Source of the DNA: Xylocopa sonorina | Taxonomy: Eukaryota > Arthropoda > Insecta > Hymenoptera > Apidae | DNA: 64,000 nt | Direction of reading: 5' to 3' | Assembly (NCBI RefSeq): GCF_050948175.1 | Contig: NW_027490096.1 | Location: 1,612,001-1,676,000 of the forward strand | Part shown: in pieces, positions 55,601 to 64,000 of the stretch | How the letters are laid out: the number at the start of each line of letters is the position of its first letter | Numbering within the stretch: the stretch's first letter is position 1 | Position numbers and translations under genes: made by a program | The notes under the pieces: model-generated | Told to the model about the DNA's origin: nothing | Databases searched by the model: none | Seen by the model: the letters and a program-made list of their open reading frames with translations, nothing else

Positions 55601-58600
55601 TACATAACACTGCACAATAAATATTATATCTTATCATGAAACATAGAAATGAGATTCGATATCGCGTTTTAAGAAGAATTATAACTCTACTGCTACGATA
55701 CATAGACATCTGCAAACGCTATTTCCTAGCAAGGAAGTGACGCAATATCATTCTTTTGAAGTGAATACGAGGTATACATAACACTGCACAATGAATATTA
55801 TATCTTATCATGAAACATAGAACTGAGATGCGATATCACGATTTAAGCAGCATTAGAACTCAATTGCTTCGATACCTAGACATCTCCAAACTCTATTTCC
55901 TAGCAAGCAAGTGTCCCATTTACATTGTTTTGGAAGTGAATACGAGGTATACATAACACTGCGCAATGAATATAATATCTTATCATAAAACATAGAAATG
56001 AGATGCGATATCGCGATTTAAGCAGCATTAGAATTCTATTGCTTCGATACGTAGACACCTGCAAACGCTATTTCCTAGCAAGGAAGTGTAGCATTTACAT
56101 TCTTTTGAAGCGAAAACGAAGTATACATGACACTTGGCAATTAATATTGTATATTATCATGAAACATAGAAATGAGATGCGATATTGCGTTTTAAGATGA
56201 ATTGGAACTATATTGCTACGATACATAGACATCTGCAAACGCTACTTCCTAGCAAGGAAGTGTCGCATTTACATTGTTTTGAAGTGAATACTAGGTATTC
56301 ATGAAACTTCGCAATGAATATTGTATCTGATCATGAAACATAGAAATGAGATGCGATATCGCGTTTTAAGAAGAATTAGAACTCTATTGCTTCGATACTT
56401 AGATAACTGCAAACACTGTTTAATAGCAAGGAAGTGTCGCACTACATTCTTTTGAAGTCAGTACGAGGTATACATAACACTGCACAATGAATATTATATC
56501 TTATCATGATACATAGAAGTGAGTTGCGATATGGCCTTTTAAGAAGCATTAGAACTCAATTGCTACGATACGTCGACATCTGCAAACGCTATTTCCTAGC
56601 AAGGAGGTGCCGCGTTTACACTTATTTGTAGCGTAGACGAGGAATACATAACACTTCGCAATGAATATTATACCTTATCTTGAAACATAGAAATGAAATG
56701 CGATATCGCAAATTAAGCTGCATTAGAACACAGTTGCTTCGATACGTAGACATCTTGGAACGCTATTGCCCAGCAAGGAAGTGTCGCATTTACTTTCTTC
56801 TGAAGTGAATACGAGGTATACATGACACTTCGCAATGAATATTATATCTTATCATGAAACATAGGAGTGAAATGCGATATGGCGATTTAAGAAGCAATAG
56901 ATCTCTATTGCTTCGATACGTAGACATCTGCCAACGCTATTTCCTAGCAAGGAAGTGTCGCATTTACATTCATTTGAAGTGTATGCGAGGTATACAAGAC
57001 ACTTCGCAATGAATATTATATCTTATCATGAAACATAGAAACGAGATGCGATATCGCGATTTAAGAAGCATTAGGGCTCCAATGCTACGATACGTAGACA
57101 TCTGCAAACGATATTTCCTAGCAAGGAAGTGTCGCATTTACATTCTTTTGAAGCGAATACGAGGTATACAAAGCACTGCACTATGAATATTATATCTTAT
57201 CATGATGCATGGAAATGAGATGCGATATCGCGATTTAAGGTGCATTAGAACTCTATTGCTTCGATACTTAAATAACTACAAACACTGTTTAATAGCAAGG
57301 AAGTGTCGCACTACATTCTTTTGAAGTGAATGCGAGGTATACATAACACAACACAATGAATATTATACCTTATCATGAAACATAGAAATGATATGCGATA
57401 TCGCAATTTAAGAAGCATTAGAACACTATTGCTGCGATACGTAGACATCTGCAAACGCTATTTCCTAGCAAGGAAGTGTCGCGTTTACATTCATTCGAAG
57501 TGTAGACAAGGAATACATTACACTTCGTAATGAATATTATATCTTATCATGAAACATAGAAATGAGATGTGATATCGCGATTTAAGAAGCATTAGAAATC
57601 CATTGCTACGATACGTTGACATCTGCAAACGCTACTTGCTAGCAAGGAAGTGTCGCATTTACACTCTCTTGAAAGTAATGCGAGGTATACATGACACTTC
57701 GCAATCAATATTATATCTTATCATGAAACATAGAAATGAGATGCGATATCGCGTTTTAAGAAGCCTTAGAACTCCATTGCTTCGATACGTAGACATCTGC
57801 AAACGCTATTTCCTAGCAAGGAAGTGTCGCATTTACATTCTTTGGAAGCGAATACGAGGTTTACATAACACTGCACAATGAATATTATATCTTATCATGA
57901 AACATAGAAATGAGATGCGATATCGCGATTTAAGCAGCATCAGAAGTCTATTGCTTCGGTACGTAGGCACCTGCAAACGCTATTTCCTAGCAAGGAAGTG
58001 TAGCATTTACATACTTTTGAAGTGAATACGAGGTATACATGACACTTGGCAATTAATATTTTATCTTATCATGATACATACAAATGAGATGCGATATCGC
58101 GTTTTCAGAAGAATTAGAACTCTATTTCTACGATACGTAGACATCTGCAGACGCTATTTTCTAGCAAGGAAGTGTCGCATTTACATTCTTTTGAAGTGTA
58201 GACGAGATATACATAACACTGCACAATAAATATTATATCTTTTCATGAAACATAGAAATGAGATGCGATATCGCGATTTAAGAAGCATTAGATCTCTATT
58301 GCTTCGATACGTAGACATCTGCAAACCCTATTTGCTAGCAAGGAAGTGTAGCATTTACATTCTCTTGAAGTGAATACGAGGTATACATGACACTCCGCAG
58401 TGAATATTATATCTTATCATGAAACATAGTCATGAGATGCGATATCGCGATTTTAGATGCATTTGAAACCTATTGCTTCGATACGTAGATACCTGGATAC
58501 GCTATTTCCTAGCAAGCATGTGTCGCATTTACATTGTTTTGAAATGAATACGAGGTATACATGACACTTCGCAATCAATATTGTACTTTATCATGAAACA

Positions 58601-58950
58601 TTCAAATGAGATGCGATATCGCGTTTTAAGAAGAATTAGAACTCTATTTCTACGATACGTAGGCATCTGCAGACGCTATTTCCAAGCAAGTAAGTGTCGC
58701 ATTTACATTCTTTTGAAGTGTAGACGAGATATACATATCACTGCACAATGAATATTATATCTTATCATGAAACATAGAAATGAGATGCGATATCGCGATC
58801 TAAGAAGTATTAGAACCCTAATGCTACGATACGTAGACATCTGCAAACGCTATTTCCTAGCAAGGAAGTGTCGCATTTACATTCTTTTGAAGCGAATACG
58901 AGGTTTACATAACACTGCACAATGAATATTATATCTTATCATGAAACATA
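52680..58950. repeat. Decayed higher-order repeat, 3.8-4.0 kb spacing
   Basis: Ordered blocks recur with substitutions. The 'aaatgaatacgagg ... caatcaatattgta' monomer is at 52,801, 54,541 (1,740 bp, 10 monomers) and 58,542 (4,001 bp, 23 monomers). The 'cagcatcagaagtctattg' monomer is at 54,111 and 57,938 (3,827 bp, 22 monomers). The 'cgttgacatctgc ... acactcttttgaaag' monomer is at 55,181, 55,355 and 57,616. Order is broadly conserved between about 54.0-55.4 kb and 57.5-58.9 kb, so this looks like an ancient HOR no longer being homogenised. Confidence 0.75.
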
Positions 58951-59189
58951 GAAATGAGATGCGATATCGCGATATTAGAAGCACTAGAAATCTATTGCTT
59001 CGATACGTAGATATCTGGAAACGCTATTTCCTAGCAATAAGTGTCGCATTTACATTCTTTTGAAGCGAAAACGAGGTATACGTGACACATGGCAATTAAT
59101 GTTGTATCTTATCATGAAACATAGAAATGAGATGCGATATCGCGATTTTAGAAGCATTAGAAATCTATTGCTTCGATACGTAGACATCT

Positions 59190-60632
59190 GCAAACGCTAT
59201 TTCCTAGCAAGGAAGTGTCGCATTTACATTGTTTTGAAGTGAATACTAGGTATACATGACACTTCGCAATGAATATTATATCTTATCATGAAACATAGAA
59301 ATGAGATGCGATATCGCGATTTAAGAAGAATTAGAACCCTATTGCTACGATACATAGACATCTGCAAACGCTATTTCCTAGCAAGGAAGTGGCGCATTAT
59401 CATTCTTTTGAAGTGAATACGAGGTTTACATAACACTGCACAATGAATATTATATTTTTTCATGAAACATTGAAATGAGATGCGATATCGCGATTTAAGA
59501 TGCATTTGAAATCTATTGCTTCGACACGTAGACATCTGCAAACACTATTTCCTAGCAAGCAAGTGTCGCATTTACATTGTTTTGAAGTGAATACGAGGTA
59601 TACATGACACTTCGCAATCAATACTGTATCTTATCATGAAACATACAAATGAGATGTGATATCGGGTTTTAAGAAGAATTAGAACTCTATTTCTACGATA
59701 CGTAGAAATCTGCAGACGATATTTCCTAGCAAGGAAGTGTCGCATTTACATTCTTTTGAAGCGAATACGAGGTTTACATAACACTGCACAATGAATATTA
59801 TATCTTATCATGAAACATAGAAATGAGATGCGATATCGCGATTTAAGCAGCATTAGAAATATACTGCTTCGATACGTAGACATCTGCAACCGCTATTTCC
59901 TAGCAAGGAAGTGTCGCATTTACATTGTTTTGAAGTGAATACTAGGTATACATGACACTTCGCAATGAATATTATATCTTAACATGAAACATAGAAATGA
60001 GATGCGATATCGCGATTTAAGAAGAATTAGAACCCTATTGCTACGATACATAGACATCTGCAAACGCTATTTCCTAGCAAGGAAGTGGCGCATTATCATT
60101 CTTTTGAAGTGAATACGAGGTTTACATAACACTGCACAATGAATATTATATTTTTTCATGAAACATTGAAATGAGATGCGATATCGCGATTTAAGATGCA
60201 TTTGAAATCTATTGCTTCGACACGTAGACATCTGCAAACACTATTTCCTAGCAAGCAAGTGTCGCATTTACATTGTTTTGAAGTGAATACGAGGTATACA
60301 TGACACTTCGCAATCAATACTGTATCTTATCATGAAACATACAAATGAGATGTGATATCGGGTTTTAAGAAGAATTAGAACTCTATTTCTACGATACGTA
60401 GAAATCTGCAGACGATATTTCCTAGCAAGGAAGTGTCGCATTTACATTCTTTTGAAGCGAATACGAGGTTTACATAACACTGCACAATGAATATTATATC
60501 TTATCATGAAACATAGAAATGAGATGCGATATCGCGATTTAAGCAGCATTAGAAATATACTGCTTCGATACGTAGACATCTGCAACCGCTATTTCCTAGC
60601 AAGGAAGTGTAGCATTTACATTGTTTTGAAGT
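59190..60632. repeat. Recent 696-bp tetramer tandem duplication
   Basis: The landmark 'gaatactagg' stands at 59,241 and again at 59,937, exactly 696 bp (4 x 174) apart. The four monomers between are nearly identical in the two copies, including the unusual 'atattttttcatg' and 'gatatcgggttttaag' variants. The second copy ends at about 60,632, where 'gaatacgaagtatac' replaces the expected repeat. The high identity contrasts with the diverged surroundings. Confidence 0.9.
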
Positions 60633-62625
60633 GAATACGAAGTATACATGACACTTGGCAATTAATATTGTATCTTATCATGGAACATAGAAATGAGATG
60701 CGATGTCGGGATTTAAGAAGCATTAGAATTCTATTGCATCAATACGTAGACATCTGAAATCGCTATCTCCTAGCAAGGAAGTGTCGCATTTACATTCTTT
60801 TGAAGTGAATACGAGGTATACATGACACTTCGCAATGAATATTATATCTTATCATGACATAAAGAAGTGAGATGCAATATCGCGATTTAAGGAGCATTAA
60901 TACTCTATTGCTTCGATACGTAGACATCTGCGAACGCTATTTCCTAGCAAGGAAGTGTTGCATTTACATTCATATGAAGTGCATGCGAGGTATACATGAC
61001 ACTTCGAAATGAATATTGTATCTTATCATGAAACATAGAATTGAGATGCGATATCGCGTTTTGAGAAGCATTAAATCCCTATTGCATCGATACGTAGACA
61101 TTTGCAAACGCTACTTCCTTGCAAGGAAGTGTCGCATTTACATTCTTTTGAAGTGAATACGAGGTATGCATGTCACTTCGCAATGAATATTATATCTTAT
61201 CATGAAACACAGAAATGAGATGCGATATCGCGATTTAAGAAGCATTAGAACTCTATGGCTTCGATACGTATACATCTGCAAACGCTTTTTCCTAGCAAGG
61301 AAGTGCCGCATTTACACTTATTTGAAGTGTAGACGTGGAATACATAACACTTCGTAATGAATATTATATCTTATCATGAAACATAGAAATGAGTGGCGAT
61401 ATCGCGTTTTAAGAAGCATTAGAACTCTATTGCTTCGATACGCAGACATCTGGTAACGTAATGTTCTGGAAAGACGTGTCGCATTTACATTCATTTGAGG
61501 CGTGTGCCAGGTACACATGTCACTTAGCAATGAATATTATATCTTATCATGAAACATGGAAATGATATGCAATATCGCGATTTAAGAAGCTTTAGCACTC
61601 TATTGCTTCGATACGTAGACATCTGCAAACGCAACTTCCTAGCAAGGAAGTGTCGCATTTACGTTCCTTTGAAGTGAATACGAGTTACACATGACACTCC
61701 GCAATGAATATTATATCTTATCATAAATCATAGAAGTGAGATGCGATATGGCGTTTTAAGAAGCATTAGAACTCTGTTGCTTCGATACGTAGATATCTGG
61801 AAACGTAATTCCCTAGGATGGAAGTGTCGCATTTACATTCAATTGAAGTGTATGCGAGTTATACATGACACTCCACAATGAATATTATATCTCATCATGA
61901 AACATAGAAATGTGATGCGATATGGCGATTTAAGAAGCATTAGAACACTACTGCTTCGATACGTAGACATCTGCCATCGCTACATCCTAGCAAGGAAGTG
62001 TCGCATTTACAATCATTTGAAGTGAATGCGAGGTATACATAACAGTGCACAATGAATATTATATCTTATCACGAAACATAGAAATGAGATGCGATATCGC
62101 GATTTAAGAAGCATCAGAATTCTATAGCCACGATACGTAGACATCTGCAATCGGTATTTCCTAGCTAGGAAGTGTCGCCTTTACATTCCTCTGAAAGGAA
62201 TGCGAGGTATACATGATACTTCGCACTGAATATTATATCTTATTATGAAACATAGAAGTTTGATGCGATATCGCGTTTTAGGAAGCATTAGAACTCTATT
62301 GTTGCGATACGTAGACATCTGGAAACACGATTTCCTAGCTAGGAAGTGTCGCTATTACATTCTTTTGAAGTGAATACGAGGTATACATAACTCTCCACGA
62401 TGAATATTGTACCTTATCACGAAACATAGAAATGAAATGCGATATCGCGATTTAAGAAGCAATAGAAATCTATTGCTTCGATACGTAGACATCTGCAAAC
62501 GCTACTTCCTAGCAAGGAAGTGTCTCATTTTCGTTCTTTTGAAGTGTATGCGAGATATACTAGACAATACGCAATGAATATTATATCTTAACATGAAACA
62601 TAGAAATGAGATGCGATATCGCGTT

Positions 62626-62629
62626 TTAA
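62626..62629. other. TTAA junction between satellite and non-satellite DNA
   Basis: The last monomer reads GATGCGATATCGCGTTTTAA and should continue GAAGCATTAG, but continues CACATTGCGG instead. The break falls exactly after a TTAA that belongs to the satellite consensus. TTAA is the obligatory, duplicated target site of piggyBac-family elements. The matching second TTAA and the far end of the element are not in the window. Confidence 0.8.
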
Positions 62630-62633
62630 CACA

Positions 62634-62708
62634 TTGCGGACGGGTGACGAGGTATCTCGTTTTTAGAAAACTAAACGTTGCGAGCGGGTCACGATATATC
62701 TCGTTTTC
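62634..62708. repeat. 44-bp direct subterminal repeat at the transposon-like end
   Basis: TTGCGGACGGGTGACGAGG at 62,634 and TTGCGAGCGGGTCACGATA at 62,678 start 44 bp apart, and both are followed by TATCTCGTTTT. About 25 of the first 30 positions agree. Repeated motifs near the ends of DNA transposons often serve as transposase binding sites; that role is inferred. Confidence 0.75.
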
Positions 62709-63270
62709 ACGTTTTTTTTATTCAGTCGGCAACTGAGCAAGGAGCTGCAAATGTTTCTGTTACGTTACGATGGTATCGAAGTCTCTCGCATTCCGAAACC
62801 AAAGCGAAACAATTGGATCATTCCTTAAATTTAAGAAAAAACAGTCATTATTGTGTAACGTCCGCCGAACATCGCGGTACCTCCTTCACCGCCCGGCAGA
62901 GCCACACGCATCGCCTGTCGCCACCACAAAGACGAGCTTACCGAGTATACGATCGCCGAGCTAAGGCAGCCACCCCCGCAACCAGGAGTTGGGCCACACG
63001 ACCGCGCTACGACGCGTTCCTTCCAGACAGCTGGTGCACGACCGAACCACAGCCTCCGCACGAGGACCATTCCACGTATCAGGAAGGGTCGCCCGCCGTT
63101 ACGCTCCCGTACCCATACTTTGCATACCATTGTAATTATAATTAAGCGAATCCTAGAACTTAAGCACACGACACTCCATGTACGCACACGACACAACACA
63201 CACAACCTAGCATAAGGCGTTTCATGTGTTATTCTAATTTTTAAGTTCATAATTAATCGTAATAAGAAGT
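62709..63270. other. Non-satellite stretch with no recognised gene
   Basis: Reading frames are open on both strands here, partly because of GC-rich sequence at 62,860-63,120. A plus-strand frame (62,678-63,145, 155 codons) has only TTG as a possible start, no internal ATG, and begins inside the transposon-like end. A minus-strand frame (63,250-62,831, 139 codons) does start with ATG but overlaps the first throughout, has an unusual Arg/Val/Gly-rich content and matches no family I know. Neither is called as a gene. A short direct repeat GCACACGACAC lies at 63,164 and 63,184, 20 bp apart, in a CA-rich tract. Confidence 0.6.
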
Positions 63271-63392
63271 AAGCGAAGCGCCCGACGCGCGCGGCTCACG
63301 CCGAACGCGCGCGCCCTACCACGACCGTCCACCCCACTCTGGGGTCCTGCGACTCGCGCGCCCCGCGATCCGAGGAGGTCGCGGGCCCGCGA
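63271..63392. other. GC-rich hairpin cluster
   Basis: This very GC- and CpG-rich block contains a 14-bp perfect palindrome TCGCGGGCCCGCGA (63,379-63,392). A 7-bp stem CCCGCGA/TCGCGGG (63,362-63,368 with 63,379-63,385) competes with it. A third element is a 6-bp stem ACCCCA/TGGGGT with a 3-nt loop (63,331-63,345). Alternating CG runs (CGCGCG) precede it. It could be a structured end or regulatory part of a mobile element or a CpG-rich promoter-like block; the sequence does not decide. Confidence 0.7.
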
Positions 63393-63406
63393 GCTGATAG
63401 TCAATA

Positions 63407-63510
63407 CAAGTCATCCGCTCCAAGCGAGCGTACCTCCCTCAAATCCAATCTCTAGTTCAAGCCATTCGCTCCAAGCGAGCACTCCTTTATCATAATCCAA
63501 TCTTACTATT
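63407..63510. repeat. 51-bp imperfect direct repeat, two copies
   Basis: The core CGCTCCAAGCGAGC is at 63,416-63,429 and again at 63,467-63,480, 51 bp apart. It is preceded by TCAAGYCAT-like sequence and followed by a shared AATCCAATCT block. Copy 2 is slightly longer and more AT-rich. Confidence 0.8.
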
Positions 63511-63516
63511 TCAACT

Positions 63517-63559
63517 TAAACTCTAATTAAATTCAAGTCCTTATTCTAAACTCTAATTA
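63517..63559. repeat. 30-bp spaced short direct repeat TAAACTCTAATTA
   Basis: TAAACTCTAATTA occurs at 63,517 and 63,547. The surrounding 63,500-63,675 is AT-rich with no open frame of note and no further structure that I can see. Confidence 0.65.
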
Positions 63560-63675
63560 TCGTATCCTAGTACTTAGTCAACTTTAGCATAGGGAAGTAT
63601 CAGTGTAAGCTTAGTTTTATTTAGAATATACTTTATTTTTACCAGTACTACAATTCTCATCATTCTAAATATTCC

Positions 63676-64000
63676 TTGCCTTATTATTATTATAAATTCA
63701 TTATTGCGAAGTCTTCCACGAGTTCACGCGTCTTCAAGAACATTCACAAGCTCCGAACTTTAGTCAAACTTGGTAATCGATCAGTTATAGCCGACCGCTA
63801 CTTAGCTGCATCGACCCACAGCGAAGCTAGAGCAAGGACACTCGTCGATTTTCCATATTTCTGGACCGGTAAACTAGAGCGGACCGACGCTTAGTGGACC
63901 CGTATCTGGACTTTTGGAAACCGACTCGAATGCGTCATTCCGGTACAACTAAACGAACTCGTCGCGCGGGAAGGAAGAACTTCTTGCGTTCATTTGTGCG
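63676..64000 (+). pseudogene. Interrupted reading frame running off the window, unrecognised
   Basis: One plus frame is open from 63,676 to a TAG at 63,892-63,894 and then continues open in the same frame to the end of the window (35 more codons). The first possible initiator is TTG, not ATG, so the true start, if any, is upstream or in another exon. The part before the stop includes FPYFWTGKLERTDA and the part after begins WTRIWTFGNRLECV; neither matches a family I recognise. It may be a decayed transposon ORF, an exon edge, or chance. Base composition is more balanced than in the AT-rich stretch before it, weakly favouring former coding sequence. Confidence 0.25.

Larger units (their letters stand above)
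40300..62625. repeat. Diverged monomeric satellite flank without regular HOR
   Basis: The same 174-bp monomer continues, but adjacent copies carry many private substitutions and small indels, and no long near-identical unit repeats. Exceptions are listed separately: an HOR-derived island, a decayed multi-kilobase repeat and a recent tetramer duplication. The pattern of a homogeneous HOR core giving way to diverged monomers towards an array edge is known from primate alpha satellite; applying it here is inference. No gene or mobile element was seen in this 22 kb. Confidence 0.85.
1..62629. repeat. 174-bp satellite array, about 360 monomers, uninterrupted
   Basis: A single family of tandem monomers fills this stretch, all in the same orientation. 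The landmarks recur in fixed order: GATACGTAGACATCTGC, TTCCTAGCAAGGAAGTGTCG, CGAGGTATACATGACACTTC, GAATATTATATCTTATCATG, GATGCGATATCGCGTT, AAGAAGCATTAGAACTC. Successive CAAGG landmarks near the start lie at 151, 326, 500, 674 and 846, giving a period of about 174 bp. A consensus I assembled by eye is 174 bp with 62 G+C (36%) and nine CpGs. The monomer is close to one nucleosome plus linker, a size common for centromeric satellites; that role is inference. No transposon, rDNA, tRNA or gene breaks the array. The left end is outside the window. The right end at TTAA may be the array edge or only an insertion point. Confidence 0.98.
62630..64000. mobile_element. Probable piggyBac-type element, partial (left end)
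   Basis: The sequence after TTAA begins CACATTGCGGACGGG, a CAC-initial, TTGCGG-containing end of the kind seen in several piggyBac-like elements; this is recalled from the family and was not searched. A subterminal near-copy follows 44 bp inside. The region differs from the satellite in composition and has no 174-bp periodicity. No transposase could be recognised and no inverted copy of the end was found, so the element could be non-autonomous, longer than 1.37 kb, or only its first part may be transposon and the rest flank. The strand of the element is unknown. Confidence 0.5.

Noticed and set aside
55168..55620. 150-codon open frame within the satellite, and dozens of 60-104 codon frames elsewhere in the array
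   Set aside because: They are composed of repeated 58-residue text from a 174-bp period divisible by three, often lack ATG starts, occur on both strands, and reappear identically in each HOR copy. They are not genes.
1..62625. CENP-B box in the satellite
   Set aside because: The essential TTCGNNNNANNCGGG pattern was looked for around the TTCG words of the consensus; both TTCGCAATGAATATT and TTCGATACGTAGACA lack the CGGG half.
1..62625. CRISPR-like regular repeats
   Set aside because: There are no short identical repeats separated by unique spacers; the entire 174-bp unit is the repeat, and the organism appears eukaryotic.
1..62629. Telomeric repeat or chromosome end
   Set aside because: No TTAGG, TTAGGG or similar short tandem telomere repeat is present on either strand.
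62643..62656. Resemblance between GACGAGGTAT in the transposon-like end and GACGAGGTATAC in some monomers
   Set aside because: Only about ten bases are shared, the flanks differ and the position does not fit the monomer phase, so it is taken as chance.
62678..63145. 155-codon plus-strand frame in the non-satellite tail
   Set aside because: It starts only with TTG inside the transposon-like end, has no ATG at all, overlaps an antisense frame and resembles no family I know.
62831..63250. 139-codon minus-strand frame starting with ATG
   Set aside because: It overlaps the opposite frame in GC-rich DNA where stops are rare, and has no recognisable domain or biased codon pattern.

Overview
The window is almost entirely satellite DNA. 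From base 1 to about 62,629 it is one uninterrupted head-to-tail array of roughly 360 copies of a 174-bp monomer (about 36% GC, CpG-rich), all in the same orientation. No gene, RNA gene, transposon or foreign segment interrupts it. The remaining 1.37 kb (62,630-64,000) is different DNA. It joins the array exactly at a TTAA and begins like the end of a piggyBac-type DNA transposon. The window points to an animal, most likely an insect (TTAA element in a CpG-undepleted genome, nucleosome-sized satellite); hymenopteran is a guess and I cannot name the species. The array is a candidate centromeric or pericentromeric satellite, but nothing in the sequence alone proves centromere function.

Layout. 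(1) 1-28,845: a very long higher-order repeat (HOR) of 9,693 bp, about 56 monomers. There are two full, nearly identical copies (1-9,693 and 9,694-19,386) and a rearranged third (19,387-28,845). The third carries an 870-bp five-monomer insertion and deletions of 378 and 39 bp. (2) 28,846-32,820: the same HOR after two register jumps that remove about 2.78 kb and 2.24 kb. (3) 32,821-40,299: a secondary HOR zone built from an 870-bp pentamer, with a piece of the main HOR (about 35,520-37,810) embedded and a 4,695-bp larger-scale duplication. (4) 40,300-62,625: older, diverged monomers without a regular HOR. This zone contains an HOR-derived island (about 43,200-45,550), traces of a decayed HOR of 3.8-4.0 kb (about 52.7-58.9 kb) and a fresh 696-bp tandem duplication (about 59.2-60.6 kb). 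(5) 62,626-64,000: the TTAA junction, a transposon-like end with a 44-bp subterminal repeat, weak ORFs, a GC-rich hairpin cluster, short direct repeats and an interrupted reading frame that runs off the window.

No convincing protein-coding gene was found. Because 174 is 3 x 58, reading frames stay in register from monomer to monomer and produce many short, repetitive ORFs that are artefacts of periodicity. The main value of the window is the record of satellite turnover: homogenised HOR, mosaic rearrangement, decayed edge, then a transposon insertion or array boundary.
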